The notes under the pieces are model-generated. The model made no database searches. It was given only the letters and a program-made list of their open reading frames with translations, and was not told the DNA's origin. Position numbers and translations under genes: made by a program. From the NCBI RefSeq assembly GCF_000244915.1, contig NZ_CM001442.1:1426001-1490000 (forward strand): a stretch of DNA of 64,000 bases, given 5' to 3'. This stretch comes from Bradyrhizobium sp. WSM471 (lineage in GTDB: Bacteria; Pseudomonadota; Alphaproteobacteria; Rhizobiales; Xanthobacteraceae). Shown here in pieces: positions 37,902-47,764 of the stretch (positions are counted from its first letter, which is position 1; the number at the start of each line of letters is the position of its first letter).

Positions 37902-39455
37902 ATGAGTACTTCAGCGCAACACCAGGTATCCTGCGGCGGCGAGGTCAGCGAGACCATGCAAGTCATGGCGACGCACAAGGGCTGCGGTACGACCGGTGGC
38001 AGCGGTAAGGCAAGTTGCGGATCTCAGGCTGGCATCGCCAATCTGCCAATTGAGATCTGGGAAAAGGTGAAGAACCATCCGTGTTACAGCGAGGAGGCGC
38101 ACCACCATTATGCCCGCATGCATGTCGCCGTCGCACCCGCCTGCAATATCCAATGCAATTACTGCAATCGTAAGTACGATTGCGCTAACGAATCGCGTCC
38201 TGGCATTGTCAGTGAAAAGTTGACGCCGGTGCAGGCCGCCAAGAAGGTGCTGGCGGTCGCTTCCGCGATCCCTCAGATGAGCGTGGTCGGCGTTGCCGGT
38301 CCTGGCGATCCGCTCGCGAACCCGGACAAGACATTCAGGACATTCGAGCTCGTCAATAGGCTCGCGCCAGATCTCAAGCTGTGCCTCTCGACGAACGGCC
38401 TTGCGCTACCCGATCATGTCGACACAATCGCGAGACTCAAGGTCGACCACGTGACGATCACGATCAACATGATCGACCCCGAAATTGGTGCAAAAATCCA
38501 TCCGTGGATCTTTTACGGCCACAAGCGCTGCACCGGCATTGAAGCCGCAAGAATACTCAGCAATCGACAGCTCCAAGGGCTGGAGATGCTCACCGCGCGC
38601 GGCGTCCTGTGCAAGGTCAACTCGGTGATGATCCCCGGGATTAACGATCAGCATCTGGTCGAGGTCAACAAGGCCGTGAAGTCGCGCGGCGCCTTCCTGC
38701 ATAACGTGATGCCGCTGATATCGTCGCCGGAGCATGGGACCGTCTTCGGCCTCAGGGGGCAACGCGGCCCGACTGCACAGGAAGTGACAGCATTGCAGGA
38801 TAGCTGCGAAAGCGAGATGAACATGATGCGTCACTGTCGCCAGTGCCGGGCCGACGCCGTCGGACTGCTCGGGGAGGACCGCGGCGCGGAGTTCACCATG
38901 GAAAAAATCATGGCGATGGACATCAAATACGGCGAGCAGGCCCGGAAGGAGTATCAGGCTAAGGTTGAGAAGGCGCGCACCGCGAACCTTGTGGCCAAGC
39001 AGGAGGCGCTTGCGCGGCTCGCCAGCGCGTCCAGCGAAATCAAGGTGCTGGTGGCGGTTGCAACCAAGGGCTCGGGATTGATCAACCAGCACTTCGGTCA
39101 TGCCAAGGAGTTCCAGGTCTACGAGCTCTCGACTTCAGGCGCAAAATACGTTGGTCATCGAGCAATCCATTCCTATTGCCAAGGTGGTCATGGCGAGGAC
39201 AGCAAGCTCGAAATGGCCATCGGCGCCATCAAGGATTGCCACGCCATATTCGTGTCAAAGATCGGCGGCTGCCCGAAGGCGGAATTGATCAAGGCCGGCA
39301 TAGAGCCGGTCGATCGGTACGCCTGCGAGTTCATCGATGGCTCGGTCACCGCCTGGTTCAAACTCTATCTCGATAAAGTCAACGAGGGGAAGATCCATCA
39401 CGTTGAAAGGGTCGATGCAGCGGCTCGCTCCAACGCGCTGACTTCCGCCGCCTGA
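37902..39455 (+). CDS. nifB: FeMo-cofactor biosynthesis protein NifB
   Basis: 517 residues from ATG 37902 (14 further codons upstream are open). Radical SAM enzyme that builds NifB-co, the Fe-S-C core of FeMo-co. The SAM cluster motif CNIQCNYC starts at residue 81 (C81, C85, C88), followed by [16 protein letters not shown]-terminal Cys in [20 protein letters not shown] are conserved. From about residue 385 a NifX-like domain follows ([20 protein letters not shown]). It heads an operon with a ferredoxin and NifZ-type genes. Confidence 0.98.
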   Translation: MSTSAQHQVSCGGEVSETMQVMATHKGCGTTGGSGKASCGSQAGIANLPIEIWEKVKNHPCYSEEAHHHYARMHVAVAPACNIQCNYCNRKYDCANESRPGIVSEKLTPVQAAKKVLAVASAIPQMSVVGVAGPGDPLANPDKTFRTFELVNRLAPDLKLCLSTNGLALPDHVDTIARLKVDHVTITINMIDPEIGAKIHPWIFYGHKRCTGIEAARILSNRQLQGLEMLTARGVLCKVNSVMIPGINDQHLVEVNKAVKSRGAFLHNVMPLISSPEHGTVFGLRGQRGPTAQEVTALQDSCESEMNMMRHCRQCRADAVGLLGEDRGAEFTMEKIMAMDIKYGEQARKEYQAKVEKARTANLVAKQEALARLASASSEIKVLVAVATKGSGLINQHFGHAKEFQVYELSTSGAKYVGHRAIHSYCQGGHGEDSKLEMAIGAIKDCHAIFVSKIGGCPKAELIKAGIEPVDRYACEFIDGSVTAWFKLYLDKVNEGKIHHVERVDAAARSNALTSAA

Positions 39456-39470
39456 GGATGGGTTCAAGTG

Positions 39471-39695
39471 ATGCCGTTCAAGATCATCGCGTCGCAATGC
39501 ACGGGCTGTTCGGCGTGCGAAACGCAATGCCCGAACCTCGCTATTTCCGAGCGAGCCGGCGTTTTCCTGATTGATCCTGAGAAGTGCACCGAGTGCGCCG
39601 GCTACTTTGACGAGCCACAATGCGTGGCGGTTTGCCCCGTTGACAATACATGCGTGCTCGACGCGGCGCTGCCGCGTCACCAGGAGCCTGCTTGA
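39471..39695 (+). CDS. FdxN-type 2[4Fe-4S] ferredoxin after nifB
   Basis: 74 residues from ATG 39471 (a GTG one codon earlier is also in frame). Motifs [12 protein letters not shown] and [18 protein letters not shown] bind two [4Fe-4S] clusters. The place directly after nifB fits FrxA/FdxN, which are thought to deliver electrons to NifB. Paralogue of the gene at 10922. Confidence 0.93.
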   Translation: MPFKIIASQCTGCSACETQCPNLAISERAGVFLIDPEKCTECAGYFDEPQCVAVCPVDNTCVLDAALPRHQEPA

Positions 39696-39820
39696 GGGCC
39701 ACGATGGATGTCATGACGACACTAGCGGTTCAGAAACTCGGGCGGTTGATGCTCCGCATTGACGGGCGGCGGCCGCGGCTGTGCGAGACGTTGTATCGAA
39801 CTGTGGAACGGGACGACAGC

Positions 39821-40141
39821 ATGAGCAACATCACCCGCGATAGTGAGATCGTCGAGCTGACGGACGCCCCCTTGTTTGACTATGGCGACAAGGTGCGGGC
39901 CAACCGCACCATCCGCAACGACGGCACTTATGTGGGCAAGGAGATTGGTGAGGTTCTGGTCAAGAAAGGTGAGCTTGGCTATGTCGTCTCGATCGGCACG
40001 TTCCTACAACAATTTTATATCTATGGCGTCGAATTCCTCGGCTCCGGCTATCGCGTCGGCATGAAAGGCAAGGAGCTCGATCTAGTCAGGCGAAGCCGCG
40101 AAGGCGAGGAGCCTTCCTTGCCAGGAGCGGCATCCCGATGA
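39821..40141 (+). CDS. nifZ: NifZ
   Basis: 106 residues from ATG 39821. Upstream in-frame ATGs (39704 and others) exist, but MSNITRDSEIVELTDAP is the expected start and has GGGACGA before it. The NifZ core is DYGDKVRANRTIRNDGTYVG, then GEVLVKKGELGYVVSIGTFL and FYIYGVEFLGSGYRVGMKG. NifZ helps P-cluster formation in the MoFe protein. Its stop overlaps the start of the next gene. Confidence 0.93.
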   Translation: MSNITRDSEIVELTDAPLFDYGDKVRANRTIRNDGTYVGKEIGEVLVKKGELGYVVSIGTFLQQFYIYGVEFLGSGYRVGMKGKELDLVRRSREGEEPSLPGAASR

Positions 40142-40377
40142 TCGAACCAAGACTGCCAAGATACCAGTCAGGCCAACGTGTCAAGGCGGCGATAGATCTG
40201 CTCAACGACGGTTCCTTTCCCGACGCGTCGCCGGAAGAGTGTCTGGTCAGCGTCGGGCACGTTGGTGAGATCGTCCAGATCGGTCGCCATACGGAAGCGA
40301 ACCTATTCATTTATATGGTCGATTTCGGCAAGCAGTTGGTGGTTGGCTGCATCGAGGCAGAAATCTCTGCACTCTAG
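40138..40377 (+). CDS. Second NifZ-type small protein
   Basis: 79 residues, starting in an ATGA overlap with the nifZ stop. It has the same fold pattern as NifZ: RYQSGQRVKAAIDLLNDGSF, then GHVGEIVQIGRHTEANLFIY and MVDFGKQLVVGC. Probably a split or duplicated NifZ domain. Role inferred from coupling with nifZ. Confidence 0.8.
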   Translation: MIEPRLPRYQSGQRVKAAIDLLNDGSFPDASPEECLVSVGHVGEIVQIGRHTEANLFIYMVDFGKQLVVGCIEAEISAL

Positions 40378-40388
40378 GAGATTGCGCA

Positions 40389-40748
40389 ATGAACGCGGCA
40401 ATCATCAGAAGACATCATGCCGGCTTGCCTGCCCATCCCAACGAGCTCGACCGGTGGCGAATCGTGCGCGCACTCACGAAGCGCGAGCGCTACCGATATG
40501 TCTCGCCAGAGGTGACTGCGGTTCCTGGCGGCTATCTAGTCGAGAGCCCGTGTTGCTCAGGCAATATCAATGCGGAGGGCGGCCTCGTCGAGATCGCGCT
40601 GCTGCGCCACGACAGGACGGGGGCGGCATGGCAGCTGTTCCGCAAAGATCACGGTAAGGACGTCTGGGAGTGGCATTCGACCCATCAACGGCTTGGCTTG
40701 GCGACAACGGTTCTGAATGTCGATCCTGAACGTTTATTCTGGCGATGA
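40389..40748 (+). CDS. Small nif-cluster protein, DUF3024-like
   Basis: 119 residues. The central part RYVSPEVTAVPGGYLVESPC followed by CSGNINAEGGLVEIALL and the end NVDPERLFWR match my memory of DUF3024-like proteins found in rhizobial nif clusters; the family label is tentative. Two adjacent Cys (PCCSGN) are notable. It lies 11 bp after the second NifZ-type gene, in the nifB operon. Confidence 0.7.
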   Translation: MNAAIIRRHHAGLPAHPNELDRWRIVRALTKRERYRYVSPEVTAVPGGYLVESPCCSGNINAEGGLVEIALLRHDRTGAAWQLFRKDHGKDVWEWHSTHQRLGLATTVLNVDPERLFWR

Positions 40749-40758
40749 GGATTTGTGG

Positions 40759-41025
40759 ATGGTGCGCCAAGACGAATTGACCATGATCGAGCAGACGCTC
40801 GCCGCTATTGACACAGGCTCTGAGCCCTGCCTGACGCTCCGGCAGAAATTTCCACATCTTGCCTGGATTTGTTGCGACGCCTCCGACATGACGCACACTC
40901 CGTTCCGCCGGTTTGGCCAGTTCGACCTGCATTTACTCGACTGCGGAGATCAATGTGCACAGATCACGAATGATCCGCGGCGCGCCAGCGGCATTGTGCT
41001 GGCCAAGCGCTCTGCCATGTCATGA
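40759..41025 (+). CDS. Small conserved-looking nif-cluster protein
   Basis: 88 residues from ATG 40759, with GAGG eight bases upstream (an ATG at 40717 overlapping the previous gene and one at 40783 are alternatives). Features are MIEQTLAAIDTGSEPCLTLR, FPHLAWICCDASDMTHTPFR and FDLHLLDCGDQCAQITNDP, with four Cys. Its constant company with nifZ genes in Bradyrhizobium, as I recall, suggests a nif accessory role. No biochemical function known to me. Confidence 0.68.
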   Translation: MVRQDELTMIEQTLAAIDTGSEPCLTLRQKFPHLAWICCDASDMTHTPFRRFGQFDLHLLDCGDQCAQITNDPRRASGIVLAKRSAMS

Positions 41026-41807
41026 TCAAGCAATCGCCTGCCGGTGCCAGGCTCACAGGGCGCTAGGCCCGCGGGTTGTTTGCCATGCCGTCGTGGCCGG
41101 CCTGGCGAAACATCACGATCAGGTCGCTCGCTCGTTCATCGGGTCCATGACATGGGGCAGGCGATGGTTTCGCATCTTGTTCGCTAGGGATGGAATTTCC
41201 TGGCTATCTCTACGTGGCCCCTTCGATCAAGAATACTGCGGCGGTCAAATGAGGAAGAGAAAGCCGTGCTCGATCTGCTGACGAAGAAAACCTCAGCCGT
41301 CGCAGGATTCGCATTTGTGACTACTCGACCTAGTTCCGCAGAACCCCAGCAGGTATGAGAGGAGGTTCGTTCTTCGCGCGGTAACGCCATACACTCGTGA
41401 AGGCCGGTTTATCATGCGCGGGAGCACAACGATCGTCCTGGCCGATCCAGCGCTACTCCACGCCTGAATATTGCTCTGCGAAACGTCTTCTTGAGTGAAG
41501 TTGATGTATTTAAGCAAGAAGCGCTTTCGAGTTGTTTTTTGAAGGACCGAAACGATCATCCCTGTCTCGATAGCGTGCTTCCATGTTGAACCGCCTGGCG
41601 TGCGTCGGGAATCGGGTTTGTCACGCGGACAAAGATACAGAAGGACAGAGAACAAATTCGCGTGTAGTTCATGTTCTTATCTGGAAGATAAAAGCCAGCT
41701 TGAATAGTTGCCGATGGTCATTGATATGGTAATGGGAAGCAGTTGCGGCGTTTTTCAAAAACAAGGCGCTGCAGATAGATGTGCAAAGCGAAATCGGAGA
41801 ACATGAC
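41026..41807. other. Region without a recognisable gene
   Basis: Only unsupported frames on both strands. No promoter or terminator recognised. Confidence 0.4.
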
Positions 41808-41981
41808 GTGGCGAAAAGCACCAAGCGCAAAGAATATAGTAAGGACGAGGTCAAGCTGCTCAAGGCCCACTCAAGGGCCCGCACTCCTGTAGCTAGGGTT
41901 TCAAAGCTTATGAAGCGATCCGAAGGCTCCCTAAGGCAGAAAGCGTCTACCTTGGGGATTGGCTTGGGCCACCAGCGCTGA
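41808..41981 (+). CDS. Small basic conserved protein (SANT/Myb-like pattern)
   Basis: 57 residues from a GTG at 41808 (ATG at 41781 is also in frame). The sequence KSTKRKEYSKDEVKLLKAHS followed by RARTPVARVSKLMKRSEGSL and RQKASTLGIGLGHQR is a well-known small rhizobial protein type, usually annotated as hypothetical. The pattern (x-W/Y-S-x-x-E-x-x-x-L ... L-x-R-S-E-G-S-L-R-x-K-A) resembles SANT-like DNA-binding domains. Probably DNA-binding; target unknown. Confidence 0.7.
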   Translation: MAKSTKRKEYSKDEVKLLKAHSRARTPVARVSKLMKRSEGSLRQKASTLGIGLGHQR

Positions 41982-42817
41982 GATGGGATTCAGCTTCGGA
42001 AATCGACCGGCGTGATGATCGAGATCGTCAGGCGGCGTGCGATTGCCGGCCAGTTGGTCGTCTCAGGCTCGGCGCCGACGGTTAGGTCGTGCGGCGAACG
42101 AGCTGACCGGTTTCTCCGTCGTCCGGTTACTTGACCTAAACCCGACCGATTGTCGTGTTCAATCAGCGACTCAAGCGAATCGCTCGTCGCAACGTGTTGC
42201 TTAGGCGCTGAATATAGATTTGCCGGGCCCGGAAAATACGGTGTGCGAGCGCGTCGATCGACGGCAGGCACACCTCGTTCGCCGCTAAGCCATCTGCCGC
42301 TGCGTCCACCCTGCTCAAGGCGCGGCGACTGAAACCTAGAATGCCCCAAGAGGAGAGATTGGTACCCTCTTTCCGACCCGTGGGCGCTGGATCGACGCCT
42401 TGAAGTTGCATGCCGGTAAGCCGCAGACAAAAGAGACCGCGGTCCGGCCCACGACGAAGTATAAGGAACTCCGGCGGGAGATGTGCGTCCGGCAGGCGCA
42501 GAAGCGTACAAGCGTTTGTATGTTCATGGGCAGCCGCGCCGGCATCCGCTTGTGTTCGGATGATGTGAGGTGAGCAAAGCGGCCGTGAACGATGTTCATC
42601 GTCGTGATCGAGACCGTGGATATCGCCGCCGCGACCGCCGCGCGAATATCGCGGCGGCGGCGTCAGAGTTCATGACCGGTAAAGAGAACTGAATTGCGGG
42701 TCGCACTCGCTAGCAGTGTTTGCGGCAGCATCGTCTCACCTGAAATCATCGAAGAACGATTGCGTCTGACGTCCCGCGGCCGGAACGCTCGTCCAACTGC
42801 ACGATCGATATGTTGCC
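41982..42817. other. Region without a recognisable gene
   Basis: The minus-strand frame of 173 codons here has no family pattern and looks like a chance frame. Nothing else was recognised. Confidence 0.4.
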
Positions 42818-43372
42818 TCAGGCAATTTTAAGCGTGTCGCCGCCGATTTCGCGGTTGCAAGGGCAGAGCTCATCAGTCTGTATCGCATCCAGAACACGTA
42901 ACGTATCGGTGGGGCTGCGGCCGACATTGGGGCTAGTCGCGTAGACATGCTGGATCGTGTTCTCAGGATCGACGATGAAGGTATAGCGATGTGCGATGCC
43001 ATCACGCGAGCGCACTCCAAGGCCATCGACCAGTGCGCCCTTGGTGTCGGCAAACTGCCAGATGGATAGACGGTGCAGGTCCTTATGGTCACGCCGCCAG
43101 GCGAGCTTGCAAAACTCGTTATCGGTCGACCCACCAAGCACGATTGCCTCGCGATCGGCGAAATCCTTTGTCAGGCGGGCAAACTCGGCGATTTCGGTCG
43201 GGCAGACGAATGTGAAATCCTTCGGGTAAAAGAAGATGACTTTCCATTTGCCGGGGAAACTTCTCTCAGTCAGCGTCTCGAAAGCGCTTTGCCCGTCCTC
43301 CTCCTGCAGGTGAAAGCCGGGCTTCACGCCTATGATGTCGAACGGCGGCAACTTACTTCCAATTCCAAGCAT
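42818..43372 (-). CDS. Peroxiredoxin (AhpC/Prx, 2-Cys type)
   Basis: 184 residues. The peroxidatic Cys is in FYPKDFTFVCPTEIAEF and a second Cys pair is in DELCPCN, the resolving region of AhpC-like proteins. Other typical stretches are KWKVIFFYPKDF and GGSTDNEFCKLAWRR. It reduces peroxides with thiol donors. On the minus strand, 47 bp after a good sigma54 promoter and divergent from nifH, so it is probably made together with nitrogenase as protection from peroxide. Confidence 0.93.
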   Translation of the reverse strand: MLGIGSKLPPFDIIGVKPGFHLQEEDGQSAFETLTERSFPGKWKVIFFYPKDFTFVCPTEIAEFARLTKDFADREAIVLGGSTDNEFCKLAWRRDHKDLHRLSIWQFADTKGALVDGLGVRSRDGIAHRYTFIVDPENTIQHVYATSPNVGRSPTDTLRVLDAIQTDELCPCNREIGGDTLKIA

Positions 43373-43418
43373 ATTGTCCTCACAACATCGGGTCTCACGG
43401 AACAGCCTTCAGCGACTG

Positions 43419-43434
43419 AGCAAGCAATATGCCA
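43419..43434 (-). promoter_or_regulatory. Sigma54 promoter of the peroxiredoxin gene
   Basis: Read on the minus strand: TGGCATA-TTGC-TTGCT, consensus match. The nearest TGT-N10-ACA site is the one at 43643, about 210 bp upstream, shared with nifH. Confidence 0.75.
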
Positions 43435-43642
43435 CCCGATCTGGCGGCAAGTGCCCGCCATGCCCTCGTGGAACATTCGCCTTTGATGTTGGCGACGTCC
43501 TCGAGCCCGATCTGCAACATGTCGTCTCCTCAATTGTCTCGGGCGTAAGGCGCGGGATTTCCCGTTTGTGCTCCTTGGCCGGCGCTCGCAGTGGAATCCG
43601 AGCGCCGAGGCTTTGTCGGGTTTCTGTCAGAGCCCTTGCAGC
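43435..43642. other. Non-coding spacer in the nifH/peroxiredoxin divergent region
   Basis: No gene is evident. A minus-strand short frame starts after GAGGAG at about 43520 (MLQIGLEDVANIKGE) but ends after 40 codons and overlaps the peroxiredoxin promoter. Confidence 0.35.
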
Positions 43643-43658
43643 TGTCCGGTCCGCCACA
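43643..43658. promoter_or_regulatory. NifA upstream activator sequence of nifH (possibly shared)
   Basis: Exact TGT-N10-ACA, 70 bp upstream of the nifH -24 element and 210 bp from the divergent peroxiredoxin promoter. Confidence 0.75.
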
Positions 43659-43727
43659 GCACGCTGGCGTCCGAGGCCACGCTGTTAGTCGAGGGTGATC
43701 AGAGGCTTAATGCAGGTGCGAAGGAAA

Positions 43728-43743
43728 TGGCACGCCAGTTGCT
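43728..43743 (+). promoter_or_regulatory. Sigma54 promoter of nifH
   Basis: TGGCACG-CCAG-TTGCT, identical to the nifB promoter core. About 160 bp before the start codon. Confidence 0.9.
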
Positions 43744-43775
43744 AACTGCATGGAGCAACAACGAGCGAGGGCTGA

Positions 43776-44792
<1,017 letters not shown>

Positions 44793-44800
44793 TTCATGTT

Positions 44801-44829
44801 GTCGGCCTTCTCGATCCGGGAAGGCCGAC
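44801..44829 (+). terminator. Hairpin between nifH and nifQ
   Basis: GTCGGCCTTC / GAAGGCCGAC, a perfect 10-bp stem with a 9-base loop, starting nine bases after the nifH stop and without a U-tract. It is more likely a 3' stabiliser or partial attenuator that keeps nifH mRNA in excess than a full terminator. Confidence 0.6.
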
Positions 44830-44858
44830 ATCGTCCACTCAGAAGCTGTGCGAAAGTT

Positions 44859-45587
44859 ATGATCGGCACACAAGGAAAAACGGCCGACACGATCTCATCT
44901 CGCGTATCGGTAGCTCACGCCGCCGAGCAGCGCGACGCGAGTGAGCTCTACCAGCTTCTGACCGGGCGCCATCCGGCAGAAGTCGACATCAGCGACAATG
45001 ATGACTTCGATCACCATGTGCTCGCTTGCATTCTGGCCACATCAGCCATGGATGGCGGCCAACTTCCCGAGCGGGCTGGCTTGACCAACCAGGAGCTCAA
45101 TGCGCTGTTGGTGCAATACTTCCCATCCACCCCGGTCAGGAGCTATACCTGGCGCGATCAGTCCGCCTTACCGGCGCCTGACGAGACAGTTATGGTACGC
45201 GACCTCCTGCTTGCGCAACGTTCCACTCGTGGCGAGGTTGGCGGCTGGCTCGCGACGATGATCGCGCGGCGCGCCATGGAGCCTAATCACTTGTGGGAAG
45301 ATCTCGGCCTGCGGAAGCGGGATGAATTGTCCCGTGTCCTCATGCGCCATTTCGGGCCGCTGGCGGCTCGCAATACGAAAAACATGCGCTGGAAGCGCTT
45401 CTTCTATCGCATGCTATGCGAAGATGACGGCCTGGTGATGTGTACCACGCCGGTCTGCACGGAATGCAATGATTTTGATCTTTGCTTCGGCGAAGAGAGC
45501 GGGGAGAGCCGGATGGCCGGACGTCGGCGGGATCATCTGCGCCGCCTTGATGACGCCGTCCAAGCCGTCCCAAGCTTGAGAGGCTGA
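44859..45587 (+). CDS. nifQ: NifQ, molybdenum delivery for FeMo-co
   Basis: 242 residues from ATG 44859 (an ATG at 44796 is in frame but lies in the hairpin). NifQ donates Mo through a [Mo-3Fe-4S] cluster. The C-terminal ligand motif is CTTPVCTECNDFDLCFG, that is C-x4-C-x2-C-x5-C, as in known NifQ. Upstream, LWEDLGLRKRDELSRVLMRH and NTKNMRWKRFFYRMLCEDDG are typical. In the nifH operon. Confidence 0.93.
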   Translation: MIGTQGKTADTISSRVSVAHAAEQRDASELYQLLTGRHPAEVDISDNDDFDHHVLACILATSAMDGGQLPERAGLTNQELNALLVQYFPSTPVRSYTWRDQSALPAPDETVMVRDLLLAQRSTRGEVGGWLATMIARRAMEPNHLWEDLGLRKRDELSRVLMRHFGPLAARNTKNMRWKRFFYRMLCEDDGLVMCTTPVCTECNDFDLCFGEESGESRMAGRRRDHLRRLDDAVQAVPSLRG

Positions 45588-45719
45588 GTTCATTATTGAT
45601 ACCCCTCTTTGGCGCCATTGCGGGTATATCCTACGAGCTTTCGGCCACCTGTCGCATGGGGGGTGAAAACAGGTCGGGGCAAACGATTGCGCGCACCCGA
45701 CCTAGGGTCGAGGCGGCGT

Positions 45720-46230
45720 CTGATGATCGTGGGTTGATAGCTCGAGGAGCCGACAATGCGCCGCTGAAGGAAGTTGCCGTCGCACTCAGACAGCTCCGTT
45801 GCGGTGATACCGGCGTGCTGCTATCCGAACTGGAAAAAACCGCGGTCGTCGGTACAGCCCCTGCGTCCCGTACCGTGCCGCTTAACAAGGCGATTGTCGA
45901 CGAGCATGTCTTTACCAATGAATCCGGCATCCACGTCCACGGGCTGTTAAAGGACCCGGCGCAGCTACGAAGGGCTCGACTCGGGGCCGCCCGAGCGCTC
46001 CCTCCGGATTGTAATGGCAAGCATTCAGGGTTCGCCGCGATCACCTTGCTGCTGTCGTGCAACTTTCTTTCGGCGCCGAGCAAAGCGAAACCATCTCCGC
46101 GCCCGTCCGCAAGCATGCCATCGAGCACCAAGGTCTGGTTGCGCAGGAACGGTGGTGGCGATCTGGCGCGACATTCACGAGAGCTCGCTCGTCACCAGCG
46201 AATCAGCCACGCGCGTCGCGCGATCGGGTT
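45720..46230 (+). pseudogene. Homocitrate synthase (nifV) remnant
   Basis: Only the C-terminal half is recognisable, in several frames: RGADNAPLKEVAVALRQLRC, LNKAIVDEHVFTNESGIHVH followed by GLLKDP, then RSLRIVM, then GKHSGFAAITLLLS, and in the next frames FGAEQSETISAPVRKHAIEH and VVAIWRDIHESSLV. Intact NifV makes homocitrate for FeMo-co and is about 380 residues. The N-terminal TIM-barrel start is lost. It lies between nifQ and nifW, the normal place of nifV. Confidence 0.82.
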
Positions 46231-46282
46231 GAAACATTCCAGCCTGGTCGTTTCTGGGCGCGGATCGAGATGGAGGTTGAGA

Positions 46283-46615
46283 ATGACGACGGATGGGATC
46301 CTTGCGCGATTGAACAAGGCCTCTGCGGCAGAGGATTTTTTTGCACTGCTCGGCGTCGAGTACGATGCGAAAATCGTCGATGTGGCGCGGCTTCATATCC
46401 TGCGCCGCATGGGCCAATATCTCGCAGGCGAGGAGTTGACCGGTGCATCTGATCCTGAGATCGCCGCGCGTTGCAGGGCCACGCTTGAGCGCGCCTATGC
46501 CGACTTCGTCACGTCCTCGCCGATCGAACAGCGCATATTCAAGGTGCTAAAGGATGCGACCGCACCACAAGCGAACAAGCATCCCGCATTGGTCCAGCTC
46601 GATTTGTTGGAGTGA
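46283..46615 (+). CDS. nifW: NifW, nitrogenase-stabilising/protective protein
   Basis: 110 residues from ATG 46283, with TGGAGG upstream. The longer open frame that reaches back through the nifV remnant is not the real start. Typical NifW: LNKASAAEDFFALLGVEYDA, then ILRRMGQYL and FVTSSPIEQRIFKVLKDA. It interacts with the MoFe protein and guards it or aids its maturation. Last gene of the nifH unit. Confidence 0.93.
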   Translation: MTTDGILARLNKASAAEDFFALLGVEYDAKIVDVARLHILRRMGQYLAGEELTGASDPEIAARCRATLERAYADFVTSSPIEQRIFKVLKDATAPQANKHPALVQLDLLE

Positions 46616-47764
46616 ATTGAGCTTATATGTCGTGCTCTGGACCGTGAAGGTCCGAAGAGCCTCACAGCAAGCCATGGCTTCGAATTCAAGCGGAAAGTTG
46701 CAGTTGCGCCTCGCGGATCCGCAGTTCATCACCACGGCTCCTTAGGGGCCAATCACGACTCACCGCCGATATTTCCATCCTTTCGAGCTGGTACGCAGGT
46801 GTAGCTATCTCCTGCAATCATGTGCCGGCAGCGGGACCGCACATGTTGCGCGGAAAACTCGGCAATGTTCAGATGAGTGTCTTCTGTCGTATTCCGGACA
46901 CGGGTCAGTACGATCTCGAATGTTTCGACCTCGTGAGAGGCCGCCAATCCGACTTCGTTCTTCAGTAAGATTGTGAAATAGCGGTCAAGTTTCAGCGCCT
47001 GCGCAATTGGTACGACAATTGCTGTCATATGCTCAGCTAGTCTGGAGCAGCGCATGCACGTCTTGGTCCGCATCGATTGTATTTTTGACGCCGCGCAGGT
47101 TCGCGCGCGCTGCCTGCCGGCACCATAATGCGTCGCGACGCCAAAGCGATGGTCGCATACTTGGCTGAGCTGAAAGGTGCGTTTGATTCGTGCGCCCCCG
47201 TTGGCCGATCCTTGGCCGAGGTTTCGCGGGGGGAGCCGTTGCTCAACAGCGCCGGCCGCGCGGCGCTGTTGGCTGGGCGCCTTGAGCGCCGCCCCTCCTG
47301 TCCTCGCCAGGAGTTGCGGGCCTGTCGCTATGATCGGGAAGAAACAAGCGCACTCGGAGCAATGGGATCGCGCTTCCACCGGCAACGACGCGGCCGACAA
47401 TCTTACCAGCCGAGCCTCTCGCAGGTCCTCAATCTGTTGCACCTCGGTTGCATCTCTAAGATGAGGAGGACCAATCGACCGGCACGCCTGACCGGCCCGG
47501 TCGGTGCCTTAGCATTGCCCGGAACCAAACCGTCCTCCCAGAATGCCGCATCCGGAACGAACCCGAAGCGCATGCTTCCGGGTTCGTCGTCAAGATCCAG
47601 CAACGGCTGTGTCGGCCCCGCGCTGCTGCCAGGCGGTGCTGTCGCGATGCCGGCCGGCATCCGGCCCGACGCTTAACTGAAAAAACTTCAACGCGAATTC
47701 CAACCTGGAGGCGGAGCATGCTGCGCTGGCGAGCCGCAACTGAAGGAAAATGGGAGTACAGATG
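46616..47764. other. Region between nifW and fixB; one weak ORF and one possible promoter
   Basis: A minus-strand frame from ATG 47028 to 46753 (91 codons; MTAIVVPIAQALKLDRYFTI) looks coherent but has no known relative. TGGTACG-ACAA-TTGCT at 47008-47023 (plus) is a near-consensus sigma54 element, about 740 bp from fixB and perhaps chance. A long plus frame at 47128-47676 is Arg/Pro/Gly-rich and unsupported. Confidence 0.35.

Noticed and set aside
41990..42511. 173-codon minus-strand frame as a gene
   Set aside because: Ser/Arg/Pro-rich without a ribosome binding site or family pattern.
47128..47676. 182-codon plus-strand frame upstream of fixB, considered as a fixA remnant
   Set aside because: Arg/Pro/Gly-rich, with none of the FixA/ETF-beta stretches in any frame.
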